The notes: generated by a model from the letters alone, not told the origin. Counted from the first letter of the stretch, positions 1 through 6,670 are shown. The stretch is DNA of 7,212 nt from Nitrospira sp. (GCA_025935475.1 JAICVE010000137.1:1-7212); one strand, 5' to 3'. Numbers and translations are program-made.

Positions 1-1243
1 CTTTCAGGGTGGGATACAGCTGCATCAAGGTGTCGCGGACCTGGGTCCCAGTGCGATACCGGTCGAGCGCATGGAAATACCAGAGCGGCGCATCCGCCGT
101 GTGATAGAGGGCTTGGCGAGAGCCCTCCGGGAACAGATTCGGAAGGAGGCCGTCCCGGATGTACCGAGCGAATGTACGCAGGATCGCCCTCGTTTCCTGC
201 GGCCGGCCGGTTGAAAGCGTCAAGCCTTCCAGGCTGATCATCGTGTCGCGGCCCCAGTCGCCGAACCAGTGATAGCCGGCAATGATGGTCCTTGCCTGGT
301 CGCCCGACGCCTGTGCCAACGCCTGCTCCTCCGGGCGGGAACCAGGCTGCACGATGAATTGATCGGCGGCCATCTGCAGCTGCTTGGCGAAGTCATCCTT
401 CTCAAGCTCGGAAGCCAGCGACACCAGCTGTTCCAAACGGCGCTGCTCGGCCTGCAGGATGTCGTCGCAGTCGATGGCGAGCATGTCCCACGCCTCGACG
501 CTGGCGACCAATGCCACACTCTGGCCATCGGACAGATCGACGGTGAAGTAGCCGGGGCTGAATAAATCCTGGATGTGCTCGGACCCGCGGTCGCGGTCCA
601 CCCGATATGAAACGTCTTCGCTGATGACTTCATCGGCCACAAAAACGCCTCTCTGGGGCCGCACACCGAGCTTGAGACTTGGGGCGCCTTGCGGCAGAGG
701 CATTTCGTACCGTCCATTGCTGATCGTCAGAGGGAAGACCTCCGCCTGGCCTTCCCCCAGCTTCGCGTCGTGCATCCTGAACGTCACGTAAGGCCGCAAG
801 TGCAGGCGCAGCGAGCCGTTGAGGCAACGGTATTGCACATAGACCGTGTTCTGCCCGTGAGGCGCCACGATCCGTTTCTCGAGCACCGAGCCGCCGAGAT
901 CGAACCTCCACACCGGTGTCTGCCATTCGCGCCTGATGTCTTTCAGGTACAGAACACCGTCGTGCTCGATCCGACCGTCCGCATATTCCGCTCCGGAGAG
1001 CAGCACCGTCTGCGTCGCCCATTCGACGGTCTCGTCGAGACGCGGGATGAGCAGCGTACGACCGCGCCCAGGCAGGTCCGGCACGAATACGCCGTGATAA
1101 CGTCGCGTGGCGATGCCGAGCAGCGAACTCGACGCATACCCCCCGATCCCGTTCGTGATCAGCCATTCCTTGGCCAGCAGCGAGGAGGGATCGTCCGTCA
1201 TCGTGCCCATGATGCTGGGAATTGCGGCCGTGGTCGCCATCAT
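1..1243 (-). CDS. Amylo-alpha-1,6-glucosidase (glycogen debranching enzyme, GH133-type), 3' end outside window
   Basis: Hydrolyses alpha-1,6 branch points of glycogen-like glucans in the cytoplasm. I translated it directly: 414 codons are open from an ATG-ATG pair to the left edge with no stop. The N-terminal GDE_N-type domain begins around residue 26 with EWLITNGIGGYAS and RRYHG (47-51). The start of the catalytic (alpha/alpha)6 domain is clear from IAGYHWFGDWGRDTMISL (321-338), DGLLPNLFPEG (364-374) and YHTADAPLWYFHALDRY (380-396), all hallmark blocks of the bacterial/archaeal debranching family. Family members are usually about 650-720 aa, so roughly 240-300 residues are missing to the left. 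The start at 1243 is supported by GGAG at 1252-1255, 8 nt upstream; ATG at 1240 is an equivalent alternative. It lies 15 bp behind treZ, forming an operon. The specific activity (glucosidase versus wider debranching) is inferred from the family. Confidence 0.95.
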   Translation of the reverse strand, partial: MMATTAAIPSIMGTMTDDPSSLLAKEWLITNGIGGYASSSLLGIATRRYHGVFVPDLPGRGRTLLIPRLDETVEWATQTVLLSGAEYADGRIEHDGVLYLKDIRREWQTPVWRFDLGGSVLEKRIVAPHGQNTVYVQYRCLNGSLRLHLRPYVTFRMHDAKLGEGQAEVFPLTISNGRYEMPLPQGAPSLKLGVRPQRGVFVADEVISEDVSYRVDRDRGSEHIQDLFSPGYFTVDLSDGQSVALVASVEAWDMLAIDCDDILQAEQRRLEQLVSLASELEKDDFAKQLQMAADQFIVQPGSRPEEQALAQASGDQARTIIAGYHWFGDWGRDTMISLEGLTLSTGRPQETRAILRTFARYIRDGLLPNLFPEGSRQALYHTADAPLWYFHALDRYRTGTQVRDTLMQLYPTLK

Positions 1244-1251
1244 TTCGATCG

Positions 1252-1257
1252 CTCCAA
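1252..1257 (-). promoter_or_regulatory. Ribosome binding site of the debranching enzyme, abutting the treZ stop
   Basis: TTGGAG on the minus strand lies 8 nt before the ATG at 1243 and 1 nt after the treZ TAA (1259-1261). The closeness of stop, Shine-Dalgarno and start suggests translational coupling of the two enzymes. Confidence 0.75.
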
Positions 1258-1258
1258 C

Positions 1259-3163
1259 TTAGGATGTCTCGGCTCGAAACAGCGTCGCGCTGGCGGCGGG
1301 AATGTGCCATCCCTCGTCAGTCAGCGGATTGATGATGCCGGAACCGCCGTAGCGCGGATGCTCACTCGACCATTGCAGGATCCAGGATCCTCCCTCGACC
1401 GGAGCCAGCAGCGGTTCCGGCGCAGGCACGTAATGTAAGTCGGCCCCCAGATTGACGACCAAGAGCCGCTCATCCTCCATCGACGTCCCGTACCGCAGCA
1501 CCAACGCCTGAGTCCCCAGCACGGCCCCGTCGAGTGTTCCGCGGTCTTGGCGGACGAGGACGCGGTCTTCGCGACGCAGGTGCAGTAAGTCCTGGTGCAG
1601 CAGGTACGCCGCCGCGTGACGTTTCCGTTCGGAAAGATCCAATCGCGATTGCTGGAACGTGGACTCGTCAGCCGGATCCGGCACTGCGTCCTGCGCCTCA
1701 GGTGTCGCATACTCAGGAAACTCGGAGAGAAACTTCTTCCGTCCCTCGTAGACCTTCGCGGCGAGATCGGAATGGTGATCCGCAAAAAAGAGAAAGGGAC
1801 TGGAGGCCGCGAATTCCTGGCCCATGAACAGCATGGGCGTTTCCGGTGCGAGCAGCATCAGCGCAACCAGCGCCCGGTAGCGGGCGGGAGAGACCATGCC
1901 ATGAATGCGGTCTCCATGCAGGTGATTGGCCACCTGATCGTGATTCTGCAGGTAAAAGACGAACGCGGCCGCCGGTTCGTTCTTGACCACCGTGCCCCTC
2001 GGTTTCCTCTGCCAGTCGTGCCTCTGGCCTTGAAAGACGAACCCGCGCTTGACGACGGAAAGCAGTTCTTGGGCGGTCCCGCGATAATCGGCGTAGTAGG
2101 CCTCGCTTCTTCCCGTCGCGGCAACTCGGCAAATGTGATGAAAGTCGTCGCTCCAGATGCCGTCCAAGCCCCACCCGCCTTGTTCGATGGGTCGGACGGT
2201 CTTGATCAGTTGCGATTCGCATTCTGCGATCAGCACGATCGATCGCTCGCCTACCGAAGCCCGAGTCTTCTGCGACAGCTCCGCCAGCACATGCACGGGA
2301 CTGTCGTCGTAGATGGCATGCACGGCGTCGAGGCGCAATCCGTCGAGGCGAAATTCTGTAATCCAGTAGCAGGCATTCTGCAGCACGAAATCTCTGACGC
2401 CCTGTGATCCCGGCCCGTCATAGTTTATGGCTTGTCCCCACTCGTTGGGGTGTCGATCCGTCAGATACTGGTCGCTGTAGACGGGCAAATAGTTTCCGTC
2501 GGGGCCGAAGTGGTTGTATACCACATCCAGTATGACGCCAAGCCCACGCGCATGCGCGGCGTCGACAAAGCGCCTCAGCGCGTCCGGGTCCCCGTAGACA
2601 TGCGCCGGCGCGAACAAGGCGACTCCGTCATACCCCCAATTCCACCGGCCGGGAAACTCGGCCAACGGCATCAATTCAATCAGCGTCACCCCACACGCTT
2701 TCAGTTCATCCAGCTGTCCAATCAAGGCATCGAGCGTCCCTTCTGGCGTGAAAGTGCCGACATGCAGCTCATAGATGACCTGGCCCGGCATCTGCACGCC
2801 GGGCCATCGTGGGGTGCGCCATTCATACGCCGAAGCATCGACGATCAGCGAAGGTCCATGGGGGCCCTCGGGTTGATAGCGTGAACAGGGGTCCGGATAG
2901 GCCTCTCCATTATCCAGCCGGTAGCGGTACCGCATGCCCGCCGTGGCCATGGGCACGAGGCCAGAGAAATAGCCTCCTTCGTCTTTCAGCAGCGGAAAGC
3001 TGCGTCCGTCGTCTTCAAGCACGACGTCCACGCGGGCTCGTTTCGGGGCCCAGACACGAAACCGGACCCCGCCCGGTTCCACCTGTGCGCCGAGGGTCAT
3101 CTGCCAAGTTCTGGAAGATGTTGCATGCTCACCAATAACATTGGAAGAACTCGTGATGGTCAT
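1259..3163 (-). CDS. treZ: Malto-oligosyltrehalose trehalohydrolase (TreZ, GH13)
   Basis: Releases trehalose from maltooligosyltrehalose (EC 3.2.1.141), the second step of the TreY-TreZ pathway, in the cytoplasm. The 634-aa length is typical. An N-terminal beta-sandwich (E-set/CBM48-like, about 22-110, with FRVWAPKRARVDVVLE) precedes a GH13 TIM barrel (about 125-530) and a C-terminal beta domain. Barrel motifs: YELHVGTFTPEGT (131-143), region I DVVYNHFGPDGNYL (213-226), nucleophile Asp279 in GLRLDAVH, acid/base Glu314 in LIAECE, DDFHH (339-343), and transition-state Asp409 in LQNHDQ. The short spacing between the nucleophile and Glu blocks and the DDFHH block fit TreZ rather than GlgB or GlgX. 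ATG at 3163 is preceded only by a weak GAG; Met22 is a possible alternative start, since many homologues begin near LGA. No treY is in the window; the debranching enzyme follows in the same operon. Confidence 0.96.
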   Translation of the reverse strand: MTITSSSNVIGEHATSSRTWQMTLGAQVEPGGVRFRVWAPKRARVDVVLEDDGRSFPLLKDEGGYFSGLVPMATAGMRYRYRLDNGEAYPDPCSRYQPEGPHGPSLIVDASAYEWRTPRWPGVQMPGQVIYELHVGTFTPEGTLDALIGQLDELKACGVTLIELMPLAEFPGRWNWGYDGVALFAPAHVYGDPDALRRFVDAAHARGLGVILDVVYNHFGPDGNYLPVYSDQYLTDRHPNEWGQAINYDGPGSQGVRDFVLQNACYWITEFRLDGLRLDAVHAIYDDSPVHVLAELSQKTRASVGERSIVLIAECESQLIKTVRPIEQGGWGLDGIWSDDFHHICRVAATGRSEAYYADYRGTAQELLSVVKRGFVFQGQRHDWQRKPRGTVVKNEPAAAFVFYLQNHDQVANHLHGDRIHGMVSPARYRALVALMLLAPETPMLFMGQEFAASSPFLFFADHHSDLAAKVYEGRKKFLSEFPEYATPEAQDAVPDPADESTFQQSRLDLSERKRHAAAYLLHQDLLHLRREDRVLVRQDRGTLDGAVLGTQALVLRYGTSMEDERLLVVNLGADLHYVPAPEPLLAPVEGGSWILQWSSEHPRYGGSGIINPLTDEGWHIPAASATLFRAETS

Positions 3164-3223
3164 CTGAGCTCAATAAAATAATATGGAGTGTGGATGTAGA
3201 ACGTGGACGCGAGGATAGAGCGC

Positions 3224-3234
3224 GGACTCAGTCC
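3224..3234. repeat. Perfect 11-bp palindrome GGACTCAGTCC, possible operator
   Basis: Arms GGACT/AGTCC surround a single central C, about 60 bp upstream of the treZ start. A related but imperfect GGAC-N4-GTCC occurs at 3286-3297, in the same intergenic region. Placement between divergent genes suits a regulator site, but short palindromes also arise by chance. Confidence 0.3.
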
Positions 3235-3276
3235 TCATTTCAAATTCAACATTTATCATTCCCTTGGAAGAGGAAA

Positions 3277-3372
3277 GCCTGGGAAGGACCCTAGTCCATT
3301 TTGAGCATCATTTCTGTACGAAGTTCTGCCTCCGTAGAGCACCGAGATCTAACTTAGGGGGTCTTCCCAGGC
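3277..3372. repeat. Long imperfect inverted repeat with a 67-nt loop
   Basis: The left arm GCCTGGGAAGGACCC (3277-3291) is the reverse complement of the right arm GGGTCTTCCCAGGC (3359-3372) except for one bulged G. This gives 10 plus 4-5 consecutive pairs, extendable by about 3 pairs inward past a GG bulge. Neither arm is followed by a real T-tract: the minus-strand side reads TTTCC and the plus-strand side GTATC. A normal terminator is therefore unlikely, and it lies upstream of both neighbouring genes. It could be the closing stem of a structured leader or small RNA, or the terminal inverted repeats of a ~96-bp miniature element. No target-site duplication is visible. Confidence 0.6.
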
Positions 3373-3396
3373 GTATCTGAACGCTCAACCAGGTAA

Positions 3397-3406
3397 TCAA
3401 TATTGA
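3397..3406. repeat. Perfect palindrome TCAATATTGA in the lipoprotein leader
   Basis: A 10-bp perfect palindrome ends 10 nt before the Shine-Dalgarno of the plus-strand gene. It is flanked by AACC (3387-3390) and GGTT (3409-3412), which could pair around it. It could be a regulator site or a leader hairpin that affects translation, but it may be chance. Confidence 0.25.
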
Positions 3407-3416
3407 GAGGTTCACG

Positions 3417-3424
3417 AGGAGGAG
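3417..3424 (+). promoter_or_regulatory. Strong ribosome binding site of the lipoprotein gene
   Basis: AGGAGGAG lies 3 nt before the ATG at 3428, with the core AGGAGG spaced 5 nt from it. This is a near-perfect Shine-Dalgarno and decides the start. It is the strongest such site in the window and suggests efficient translation. Confidence 0.8.
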
Positions 3425-3427
3425 CAA

Positions 3428-3901
3428 ATGAAACGCACAGACTGGCAAGCTGTTCTGGGCATGGGCGTCTTGTTGATGGCTTCCGGATGCGTCACGAACG
3501 CGACGACCGAACTCACGGAGGCGCCCTTCGTCGCCACGTCGGACATCACCAATGGAACGACTGCCGCCGTTGCGGACATCACAGGGGCGGTCACGGATTT
3601 TACGTCGAGCACGACGCCCGGCGCTGTGGGCAGTCACAATCCCGCGTGGGTAAAACAACGGCTGGAAAACTTCACCAAGGCCTCACACGAGAATCTTCGA
3701 GCGGACATTTCCCGCGGGTACGGCGAATATCTCGTGTCGCTCGCGACCCTGGCCGGCGTGCCCTCGGCGCAATTCCCTGCATTCCAGTCCCTGATGCAGG
3801 ACTCGTACAGCACGATGTTCGCCGATGTGATTCCTGCCGCTGAATCCGCCAGACAGATCGTCGACATCACGTGGGCCGCGGGATACGGTCATACCCCGTA
3901 A
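3428..3901 (+). CDS. Small predicted lipoprotein, DUF3015-like C-terminal half
   Basis: This 157-aa protein has a lipoprotein signal peptide: basic start MKR, hydrophobic stretch from about residue 8, and a lipobox-like MASGC with Cys21 as the lipidated residue. Ala at the -3 position is less usual than Leu. Residues about 22-68 form a Thr/Ala/Ser-rich, probably disordered linker (TSDITNGTTAAVADITGAV and TDFTSSTTPG). The C-terminal half (about 72-150) looks helical; its ENLRADISRGYGEYLVSLATLAG stretch, in pieces ENLRADISRG and GEYLVSLATLAG, resembles from memory the N-x2-L-x2-DI-x-RG-x-GE-x-L pattern of DUF3015 proteins, without that family's cysteines. Function is unknown; membrane attachment is predicted. 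It is a single-gene unit with a strong ribosome binding site, divergent from treZ and convergent with the decayed kinase gene, 25 bp away. Confidence 0.85.
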   Translation: MKRTDWQAVLGMGVLLMASGCVTNATTELTEAPFVATSDITNGTTAAVADITGAVTDFTSSTTPGAVGSHNPAWVKQRLENFTKASHENLRADISRGYGEYLVSLATLAGVPSAQFPAFQSLMQDSYSTMFADVIPAAESARQIVDITWAAGYGHTP

Positions 3902-3916
3902 ACGGAGCACGACCAT

Positions 3917-3930
3917 CTGATCACAATCAG
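3917..3930. other. Weak hairpin between convergent genes
   Basis: CTGAT and ATCAG form a 5-bp stem around a CACA loop, just past the lipoprotein stop and overlapping the stop codon of the minus-strand remnant. There is no T-tract and the stem is short, so terminator function is doubtful. No better terminator exists in the 25-bp gap. Confidence 0.2.
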
Positions 3931-4481
3931 CGCCGGGCCTCGGCCACCCTGTTCAGAGCATGGAGAATCGCGTGGTGGAGTTGATCGACCGCCGCTTCCT
4001 TCGTCAGCAGTCTCGTCGCTCCCGCCTTCAACATGGCCAAGTGTGGTTCATGACCCGCTTGTACCGACAGACCGATGACCACGATCTCGGGATGGCGGGT
4101 CTTGATGTGAGAGGTTGCGTCGACTCCGCTCATCTTCGGCATGTTGATGTCCATCAGGACCAGCGAGGGGCGAAGCCGTTCGGTCATGGCGACCGCCTCC
4201 TCACCGTTGGACGCTTCTCCGATTACCTCGATGTCCGCATAACCGTCGAGCACGCTGCGGAGCCCACGCCTCTTCCCCCAAGATCTCTCGCACAGGCTTT
4301 CCAATGACGTCCTCGCGCGACACACCAAACCACCTGAGGTAAGCCTCGTTGCACGTGCGGTAACAGAGATCCCTATCGACGTAAGAGATCAGTGCCGGCA
4401 CGGTGTTGCTGATCATTTCCAGGTGTTGTTCGCTCTGGCGAACGGCATCCGTGTCGGCTGGCCTTTCGGAAATGTGATCGG
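3927..4481 (-). pseudogene. Remnant of a PAS-containing hybrid histidine kinase with the catalytic core deleted
   Basis: Two domain fragments in different frames are joined here. The upstream part (about 4440-4264) reads RQSEQHLEMISNTVPALISY, then FGVSREDVIGKPVREILGEEAW, the first half of a PAS domain; its frame is open from about 4577 but has no ATG, GTG or TTG before 4416, and that ATG lacks a proper ribosome binding site. The downstream part (about 4265-3927) starts abruptly at GLRSVLDGYADIEVIGEASN and continues as a receiver with phospho-acceptor Asp in LVLMDINMPKMSG, VIGLSV and Lys in LLTKEAAVDQL, ending at TGA. The receiver's first strand, with its paired acidic residues, is absent. The rest of PAS, any HisKA/HATPase and the receiver start are missing at a point around 4263-4275. 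Such receivers commonly end PAS hybrid kinases in environmental bacteria, so one internal deletion plus lost frame explains it. A TTG at 4328 could start a 133-aa receiver-like peptide, but it would be inactive. Confidence 0.7.
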
Positions 4482-6665
4482 CTATGCAGGCTTGGTCGTT
4501 TCGGGGGCGGCCAGTTCGAGATAAGGCACTCCCGCTTCGTGGAATACCCTCTGCCAGACGGCCGGGGACAACTCATGTTTCAGCAGCACTCCACGGGCAT
4601 GCCTGAGCGCCTGGTACTGTTCCGGTGTCAGGATTTGTGAGGTGACAATCGTCACGGGAAGCGGAGAAGTGAGGGGATCTTCAGCCAGCTGCGCAAGAAC
4701 TTCAAAGCCGTCCATCCTGGGCATATTCAGATCCAGCAGGATCAAGGCAGGTCGTAATTGGCGGGCCAATTCCAGCCCTTGCTCGCCGCCTTGCGCTTCG
4801 ACGATGGAACAGCCGGATTCGTCCAGATGATGGCGGATAATATAGCGGTCGGTTTCCTGGTCGTCGATGATCAGCACTAGGGGGGAACTCCTCGCCGGAT
4901 CGCGGGCGATATGCGTGACCCGTTGCAGCCGATCCAGAAGCCACGTCCGACGGAGAGGCTTGACACAGTAGTCGTCTGCTCCCAGCGCCAAACCCTTGCG
5001 TGGATCCTCTACGCTCGACACAATGAAAATCGGCAGCTTCGACGTCGCTTCCTCACGCTTGAGCTCAGCAAGCCATTGCCAGGCGGGCTCATCCGGCAAG
5101 AGCACATCGAGGACGACCGCAACGACGGGCTGTCGGCGCAACTGTTCCCGGGCCTGCCTGATGCTGCCGGCCGGGATCGGCCGGTACGGGGTGTCACGCA
5201 AATACTTCTCGTACAAGAGTCGTGTTTCGGGTTCGTCTTCTACGACCAGCACGGCAAGCCTCTTGTCCTCATCCGACGCCTGTACCGACTCGATCTGCTC
5301 AGCCCGTTCGATGTCATTGACGGCGCAATTCACGGGAATGGTGGCCACGAAGGTCGACCCTTCGCCAGGCCGGCTGCTGACCTCGATCGATCCGCCGAGC
5401 AGCTGAGCCAGCTTACGGCAGAGCGGAAGTCCCAACCCTGTGCCCTTGACCTGCCGTTGAATCGGATGATCGATCTGGGAAAATTCTTCGAAGATGCGTG
5501 CTTGATCTTCCTGCGCAATGCCGATGCCCGTATCGGCCACGGAAAAGGCGACCGAGCGTCCGTCTGCCGTCAGCGTGGCGGCCACACGCACCTCGCCCCG
5601 CTCGGTGAATTTGATCGCATTGGAAATGAAATTCCGGAGGATCTGAGACACCTTGCCTTCGTCGGTGCGCATGAGCGGAATGCCCACCGGCTCCTCGAAG
5701 ACGAGATTCACGACGTTCGAGACCAGGAGTGGCCGCAGCATACCGCGCAAGGCGCTGAAGAGATTTGCCACCTCGAACTCCGACGGCTTCACGGTCACTT
5801 TGCCCGCCTCAATCTTGGCCAAATCCAGCAAATCATTGACGAGTTCCAGCAGGTCCTCTCCGCTCTTTCGAATATAGCCGACCTGTTTGGCCTGCTCGCT
5901 GTTGAGCTCCCCGTCGGTGTGCTCCAACAGTAAGTGCGACAAGGCGAGGATCGCGTTCACCGGCGTTCTGAATTCATGGCTCATGTTGGAGAGGAAGCGC
6001 GATTTCATTTCGTCTGCGCGGCGCAAATGTCCCGCCTTTTCATCCAACTCGGCATAGAGTGCGACCACGCCACGATTGGTGTCTTCAAGTTCGCCGTTGA
6101 GACGGACCAGCTCCTGTTGACGCTCGTGCAACTCCTCCAAGGCTCTGAGCAATTCCTGGTTTTGCTGTCTGATCTCTTCGATGGGATTCTGGGGTTCGTG
6201 CTTCCCCAGCTGCTTGACGACTTTCTCGAAGGTCTTGCCCGTAAAGAACGGCGCTCGCGGGGGAAGGATCTTCGCCAGTCGTATCACGCGCTCTTCGGGC
6301 ACATTCGATCTGACCTCGCATTGATCCATTAAACGCCGGGCCGCGATGAGTGCCGGTTCCCACTCGGGACCGAGCGGTTCGCCGTTCCCGCCACTGTCCG
6401 CACGGACCTTGGCGCCCGCGCCTCTCGTCCAGCTTATGGTGATGAGCAAGACTTGTGGCGCGGTAGTGCCTTCGAGTTGAAAGTCGATGCGGCCGCCCTT
6501 GTTCGAGTGCACGAACAATCTCACAATTTCCGAAAGGGCGGTCGAAATCCTGGTCTGATCCTGTTCGTCGAACAACAGGAGGCGTGCCACCTGCCGCGCC
6601 CGCTGCCGCGCGGTCACCACATCGTCTTCATAATTGATTTCGACGACACCGATGTGCTGGGACAT
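4482..6665 (-). CDS. Hybrid histidine kinase: degenerate RsbT-like domain, HisKA, HATPase, two receivers
   Basis: This 727-aa soluble sensor kinase has no membrane segment. Residues about 5-135 align with the RsbT switch kinase: EDDVVTARQRARQVARLLLF, then DQTRISTALSEIVRLFVHSNKGGRI, and RRLMDQCEVRS near the end. The ATP-binding Asn expected after ELAR is Leu50, and the glycine loops are missing, so this part probably binds partners rather than phosphorylating them. A coiled coil (about 160-215) leads to HisKA with His230 in SHEFRTP, then HATPase with N-box Asn349, DTGIGI (378-383) and GTGLGL (408-413). REC1 (about 470-585) has Glu476/Asp477, Asp520 and Lys569. REC2 (about 596-705) has Asp601/Asp602, Asp645 and Lys696. 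No DNA-binding or enzymatic output domain follows, so phosphate must pass to another protein. It is coupled to the upstream phosphatase gene. Confidence 0.95.
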   Translation of the reverse strand: MSQHIGVVEINYEDDVVTARQRARQVARLLLFDEQDQTRISTALSEIVRLFVHSNKGGRIDFQLEGTTAPQVLLITISWTRGAGAKVRADSGGNGEPLGPEWEPALIAARRLMDQCEVRSNVPEERVIRLAKILPPRAPFFTGKTFEKVVKQLGKHEPQNPIEEIRQQNQELLRALEELHERQQELVRLNGELEDTNRGVVALYAELDEKAGHLRRADEMKSRFLSNMSHEFRTPVNAILALSHLLLEHTDGELNSEQAKQVGYIRKSGEDLLELVNDLLDLAKIEAGKVTVKPSEFEVANLFSALRGMLRPLLVSNVVNLVFEEPVGIPLMRTDEGKVSQILRNFISNAIKFTERGEVRVAATLTADGRSVAFSVADTGIGIAQEDQARIFEEFSQIDHPIQRQVKGTGLGLPLCRKLAQLLGGSIEVSSRPGEGSTFVATIPVNCAVNDIERAEQIESVQASDEDKRLAVLVVEDEPETRLLYEKYLRDTPYRPIPAGSIRQAREQLRRQPVVAVVLDVLLPDEPAWQWLAELKREEATSKLPIFIVSSVEDPRKGLALGADDYCVKPLRRTWLLDRLQRVTHIARDPARSSPLVLIIDDQETDRYIIRHHLDESGCSIVEAQGGEQGLELARQLRPALILLDLNMPRMDGFEVLAQLAEDPLTSPLPVTIVTSQILTPEQYQALRHARGVLLKHELSPAVWQRVFHEAGVPYLELAAPETTKPA

Positions 6666-6670
6666 ACCTT

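Larger units (their letters stand above)
3164..3427. promoter_or_regulatory. Divergent intergenic region between treZ and the lipoprotein gene
   Basis: These 264 bp separate two divergent genes and must contain both promoters. The part next to treZ is more AT-rich than the flanking genes. I looked for sigma70 -35/-10 pairs on both strands and found none convincing: a TATTAT on the minus strand lies only 14 nt from the treZ ATG and lacks a -35 at 17 bp. What does stand out is inverted-repeat structure: a long imperfect repeat (3277-3372) and small palindromes at 3224-3234, 3286-3297 and 3397-3406. I see no convincing small ORF here. Confidence 0.6.

Noticed and set aside
630..1310. A 226-aa minus-strand open frame overlapping the start of the debranching enzyme
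   Set aside because: It is in another frame of the debranching enzyme gene. Its translation is Arg/Ala-rich without domains, while the correct frame, open to the left edge, gives strong GH133-type motifs.
689..2407. Long plus-strand open frames (689-1438 and 1595-2407)
   Set aside because: They are antisense to the debranching enzyme and treZ, have no family motifs and no ribosome binding site I would accept, and are explained by third-position GC bias.
3277..3372. Rho-independent terminator
   Set aside because: The loop is 67 nt, no T-tract of note follows either arm, and the element lies upstream of both flanking genes.
3164..3427. Sigma70 or sigma54 promoters
   Set aside because: TTGAGC (3301-3306) and several AT-rich hexamers were tried, but none pairs with a matching box at 16-18 bp, and no GG-N10-GC type -24/-12 pair was seen, so I did not place a promoter.
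3428..3901. Minus-strand open frames (3308-3658, 3634-3870, 3683-3916) opposite the lipoprotein gene
   Set aside because: None has a recognisable domain or good ribosome binding site, whereas the plus-strand frame has a signal peptide, lipobox and strong Shine-Dalgarno.
3927..4328. A functional stand-alone response regulator
   Set aside because: The only starts are TTG/GTG codons with poorly spaced ribosome binding sites, the first ~20 codons read through PAS-derived DNA in the wrong frame, and the receiver lacks the acidic pair needed to bind Mg.
4201..4416. A functional small PAS protein of 71 aa
   Set aside because: The PAS fold is cut after its first half and followed by out-of-frame receiver DNA; the ATG at 4416 sits inside an evident linker-PAS sequence with no usable ribosome binding site.
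4911..5933. A 340-aa open frame on the plus strand
   Set aside because: It lies wholly opposite the HisKA, HATPase and REC1 part of the kinase gene, whose motifs are unmistakable. Its translation is Arg/Gln/His-rich with no recognisable domain; GC-rich codon use creates such antisense frames.
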